Translations under genes and position numbers: made by a program
Shown here: positions 5,859-8,477 of the stretch, piece by piece
How the letters are laid out: each line of letters begins with the position of its first letter
Position numbering within the stretch: the stretch's first letter is position 1
Notes under the pieces: model-generated
Database searches by the model: none
Seen by the model: only the letters and a program-made list of their open reading frames with translations
Told to the model about the DNA's origin: nothing
From: Actinomycetota bacterium
GTDB taxonomy: Bacteria; Actinomycetota; Actinomycetes; Acidothermales; Acidothermaceae
Assembly: GCA_003134755.1 (NCBI GenBank)
Contig: PLCK01000117.1
Location: 23,947 to 32,423 of the forward strand
Length of the DNA: 8,477 bases
Reading direction: 5' to 3'

Positions 5859-7244
5859 GTGGCGAACGAGAACGGTACCTTCGACCTCGTCATCCTCGGC
5901 GGTGGAAGCGGCGGCTACGCAGCCGCCTTCCGCGCCAGCGAGCTCGGGCTCTCGGTCGCGCTGATCGAGCGGGACAAGGTCGGGGGCACCTGCCTGCACT
6001 ACGGCTGTATCCCGACCAAGGCGCTGCTGCACGCGGCCGAGTTGGCCGACGGTGCGCGCGAAGGCACCAAGTTCGGAGTCAAGGCGACGTAGACGGCATA
6101 CGAGATGCCAGCGGTGCATTCGTACAAGGACGGCGTGGTCAGCCGCCTCTACAAGGGTTTGCAGGGCCTGGTCAAAGCGCACAAGGTCACCTACGTCGAA
6201 GGTGAGGGGAAGCTCGTCTCCCCCACGGTCGTCGAAGTCGCCGGCAAGCGCTACGAAGGCCGGCACGTCCTGCTCGCGACGGGTTCTGCCCCGAAGTCAC
6301 TGCCCGGGCTCGACATCGACCGGGTGCGCGTGATCACCAGCGAGCAGGCGCTGACCCTCGACCGGGTGCCGGCATCGATGGTCGTACTCGGTGGCGGCGT
6401 TATCGGTGTCGAATTCGCCAGCGTCTGGAAGTCCTTCGGAGCCGAGGTCACCATCGTCGAGGCGTTGCCCCATCTGCTGCCCCTCGAGGACGAAGCCAGC
6501 TCCAAACTCCTCGAGCGCGCGTTCCGCCGGCGTGGCATCAACTTCGAACTCGGTGCCAGGTTCGAGAGCGCGAAGACCACCGACGCAGGTGTCGTCGTCA
6601 CGCTCGAGGGTGGCAAGACGATCGACGCCGAGTAACTGCTGGTCGCCGTCGGCCGCGGACCGGTTTCGGCCGGCCTGGGCTACGAGGAGGCCGGTGTAAC
6701 GACCGACCGCGGGTTCGTGGTCGTCGACGAGTACTGCCAGACCAGCGTGGCCACGATCTCCGCCGTCGGTGACCTGATCCCGACCCTTCAGCTGGCACAC
6801 GTCGGATTCGCCGAAGGAATCCTGGTCGCCGAGCGGTTGGCCGGGCTCTCGCCGGTGCCGATCGACTACGACGGCGTGCCGCGCATCACCTACTCCGATC
6901 CGGAGGTCGCCTCGGTCGGACTCACCGAAGCAAAGGCGAAGGAAAAGTACGGCGCCGACGGCGTCCGCACCCTCACGTACGACCTCGGCGGCAACGGTCG
7001 CAGCCAGATCCTGAAGACGGCAGGGGCGGTCAAGGTCATCGCGGCCGTCGACGGCCCGGTCGTCGGCATTCACGCCGTCGGCGCACGGGTTGGCGAATTG
7101 ATCGCTGAAGCCCAGCTGATCTACAACTGGGAGGCGCTGCCGAGTGAGGTCGCACAATTGATCCATCCCCACCCGACGCAGACAGAGGCGATCGGTGAGG
7201 CAATGCTCGCTCTTGCGGGTAAGCCACTCCACGTGCACGACTGA
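5859..7244 (+). pseudogene. lpdA: Dihydrolipoamide dehydrogenase (E3) frame interrupted by two in-frame stops
   Basis: E3 reoxidises the dihydrolipoyl arm of 2-oxoacid dehydrogenase complexes and the glycine cleavage H protein, passing electrons through FAD to NAD+. One frame covers 461 residue positions, the normal length, starting with GTG after a strong SD. Motifs: FAD-binding GGGSGG (14-19), redox disulfide C45-x4-C50 in GGTCLHYGCIPTK, NAD-binding GGGVIGVE (178-185), FAD-contacting AVGDL with AHVGFAEG, and the C-terminal His-Glu pair H438/E443 in HPTQTE. However, TAG at 6090-6092 replaces codon 78 and TAA at 6633-6635 replaces codon 259, with no frameshift. Translation from the normal start would give only 77 residues. 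The segment after the first stop reopens at ATG 6105 and runs to the second stop. Both stops could come from single substitutions (for example TGG or CAG to TAG; TAC to TAA). Recent nonsense mutations, assembly error or readthrough are all possible. The E2 gene follows after 47 bases. Confidence 0.88.
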
Positions 7245-7274
7245 TCTGCCCCCCGCATTTTCGCTTCGTCCTGC

Positions 7275-7280
7275 AAGGAG
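7275..7280 (+). promoter_or_regulatory. Ribosome-binding site of the E2 gene
   Basis: AAGGAG at 7275-7280 precedes ATG 7292 by 11 bases, a little longer than ideal. It repeats the AAGGAG used by lpdA. I see no promoter in the 47-base gap, so E2 is probably transcribed with lpdA. Confidence 0.65.
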
Positions 7281-7291
7281 TCGCAGCCCTC

Positions 7292-8477
7292 ATGTCGGTA
7301 TCGGTCACGATGCCCCGCCTCGGAGAGAGCGTCACCGAGGGCACAGTCACCCGCTGGCTGAAGAAGGAGGGCGACCAGGTCGCGGTCGACGAGCCGCTCC
7401 TCGAGGTGTCGACCGACAAGGTCGACACCGAGATCCTCGCGCCCGCCGACGGCGTGATCGCGCGTCTTATCGCGGCCGAGGGCGAAACGGTTTCCGTGGG
7501 CGATCCGCTCGCGGAGATGGCCGTCGCCGCGCATCCGGCGGCCATCACGTCGGCCGCGGCGACCGTCGCCGAGACCGACGCCGCGCTGGCAGAATCCGCC
7601 GGCGCAACCGGCCGCGAGGCGCGCGAGCCCGAGGCTGCTCCGGCGCTCGCAGAACTGGCCGTCGTCGCGGCCGCCGCCACCGCGGTCCACGCGCCAGCCG
7701 ATGCCGCTCCGAGACGCTTCGATCCGGTCGCCGCCGCCGAGGCGGTCGTCACCCGGACCGGCCTCCGCAACGGCGACGTCGCATGCTCGCCGCTCGCGCG
7801 CCGGATCGCCGAGCGCAACGGTGTCGACCTCGCGGGTGTGCGGGGCAGCGGCCTGCGGGGACGCATCCGCAAGGTCGACGTGCTCGCCGCGTTGGAGACC
7901 GCTGCAGGCGCTCCGCCGCTGATCCCGGCCAGCGGCCTCCCGCGCGGCTATGACGATGTCCCCCACGAGATCGTGCCGACCTCACGCCAGCGCCGTCTGA
8001 CGGCTGAGCACATGATCCGCTCGCGTCAGACGGCGGCGCACATGACGACCGAGGCCGAGGTCGACATGAGCTCCGCCGGTCGGGCTCGCGAAACGCTCAA
8101 CGCCACGAGTGCCGCGGCGGGCGCTGGCCGCGTCTCCTACCTGGCGCTGATCGCCCGAGCGGCGTGCGTCGCGCTCGGCGAGTTCCCGAATCTCAATGCC
8201 ACCTTCGAGATGGAGCGCCACATCCACTGGGGCGAGATCAATCTCGGCATCGCCATCGACACCGAAGCGGGCCTGCTCGTGCCGGTGATCCGGGGCTGCG
8301 AGCGGCTCACCGCGCTGGAGATCGCCGAGGCGATCGCCGACCTCGCCGCCCGCGCCCGTGGCCGCCGGCTGACGCCGGACGATATGCGGGCCGGCACCTT
8401 CACGATCTCCAACCCCGGCTCGCTCGGCGCGGCATCGGCGATGGCGATCATCAACCAGCCGCAGGTTGCGATCCTCG
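7292..8477 (+). CDS. sucB: 2-oxoacid dehydrogenase E2 (dihydrolipoamide acyltransferase, probably succinyltransferase), 3' end missing
   Basis: 395 codons are present and open to the window edge. E2 carries acyl groups on a swinging lipoyl arm and transfers them to CoA. Domains: one lipoyl domain at about 2-77 with the lipoylated lysine K43 in EVSTDKVDTE; an Ala/Glu-rich flexible linker at about 78-160; a peripheral-subunit-binding domain at about 164-201 (SPLARRIAERNGVDL, then GSGLRGRIRKVDVLAAL), which holds E3 or E1; and the catalytic acyltransferase domain from about 225, with AHMTTEAEVDMS (249-260), EINLGIAIDTEAGLLVPVI (315-333) and FTISNPGSLG (370-379), then IINQPQVAIL. The catalytic HxxxDG motif, normally about 30-40 residues further on, lies beyond the window. 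Adjacency to lpdA fits an E2-E3 operon. Assignment to 2-oxoglutarate rather than pyruvate or branched-chain dehydrogenase is inferred, because no E1 gene is visible. Confidence 0.9.
   Translation, partial: MSVSVTMPRLGESVTEGTVTRWLKKEGDQVAVDEPLLEVSTDKVDTEILAPADGVIARLIAAEGETVSVGDPLAEMAVAAHPAAITSAAATVAETDAALAESAGATGREAREPEAAPALAELAVVAAAATAVHAPADAAPRRFDPVAAAEAVVTRTGLRNGDVACSPLARRIAERNGVDLAGVRGSGLRGRIRKVDVLAALETAAGAPPLIPASGLPRGYDDVPHEIVPTSRQRRLTAEHMIRSRQTAAHMTTEAEVDMSSAGRARETLNATSAAAGAGRVSYLALIARAACVALGEFPNLNATFEMERHIHWGEINLGIAIDTEAGLLVPVIRGCERLTALEIAEAIADLAARARGRRLTPDDMRAGTFTISNPGSLGAASAMAIINQPQVAIL

Noticed and set aside
6090..6092. Pyrrolysine insertion at the lpdA TAG
   Set aside because: LpdA is not a known pyrrolysine protein, no Pyl genes are visible, and the second interruption is TAA, which pyrrolysine would not explain.
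6090..6635. An alternative genetic code in which TAG or TAA is sense
   Set aside because: TAG is the natural terminator of the exporter (4213-4215) and of the kinase (889-887), and no other gene in the window contains an internal TAG or TAA. A global reassignment does not fit, although local readthrough remains open.

Overview
The window is GC-rich and has strongly GC-biased third codon positions, GTG starts, TAGNNT-type -10 boxes and several starts with no Shine-Dalgarno (SD) sequence. Together with the protein sequences (a DHA2-type exporter, PepA, and an E3/E2 pair typical of Actinomycetota), this suggests a high-GC actinobacterium. An uncultured or marine/freshwater Acidimicrobiia-like lineage is my best guess, inferred from recall of family sequences and not tested by any search. 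Almost every base is accounted for by ordinary housekeeping or accessory genes. I see no mobile element, CRISPR array, tRNA or rRNA.

Layout. (1) Bases 1-913, plus strand: the last 35 codons of cobT overlap cobS by 8 bases. These are the two lower-ligand attachment/assembly steps of cobalamin synthesis. (2) Bases 887-2592, minus strand: gcvT (glycine-cleavage T protein) is followed by a shikimate-kinase-family gene through a 4-base GTGA stop/start overlap. The kinase 3' end runs 27 bases into the convergent cobS 3' end. (3) Bases 2593-2685: a 93-base divergent promoter region. (4) Bases 2686-4215, plus strand: a DHA2/EmrB-type MFS exporter. (5) Bases 4247-5788, plus strand: M17 leucyl aminopeptidase pepA, apparently with its own leaderless promoter. 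(6) Bases 5859-8477, plus strand: lpdA (E3, dihydrolipoamide dehydrogenase), then a lipoyl-bearing 2-oxoacid dehydrogenase E2 (probably sucB), cut off by the window end.

The standout observation is lpdA. The reading frame is full length (462 codons including the final stop), with every catalytic motif preserved and no frameshift, but it is interrupted by two in-frame stops: TAG at codon 78 and TAA at codon 259. The E2 gene next to it is intact. A young pseudogene, consensus errors in the assembly, or readthrough could all explain this. The sequence alone does not decide between them, and TAG clearly acts as a normal terminator for two neighbouring genes.

Secondary observations are: a matched pair of predicted leaderless promoters (TAGNNT, 8 bases, start codon) at gcvT and pepA; a shikimate-kinase-like protein whose conserved GGG substrate loop reads AAA; and an 11-base-period direct repeat of CAGCTGCA just upstream of lpdA. 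I did not find convincing evidence of a wholly new system.
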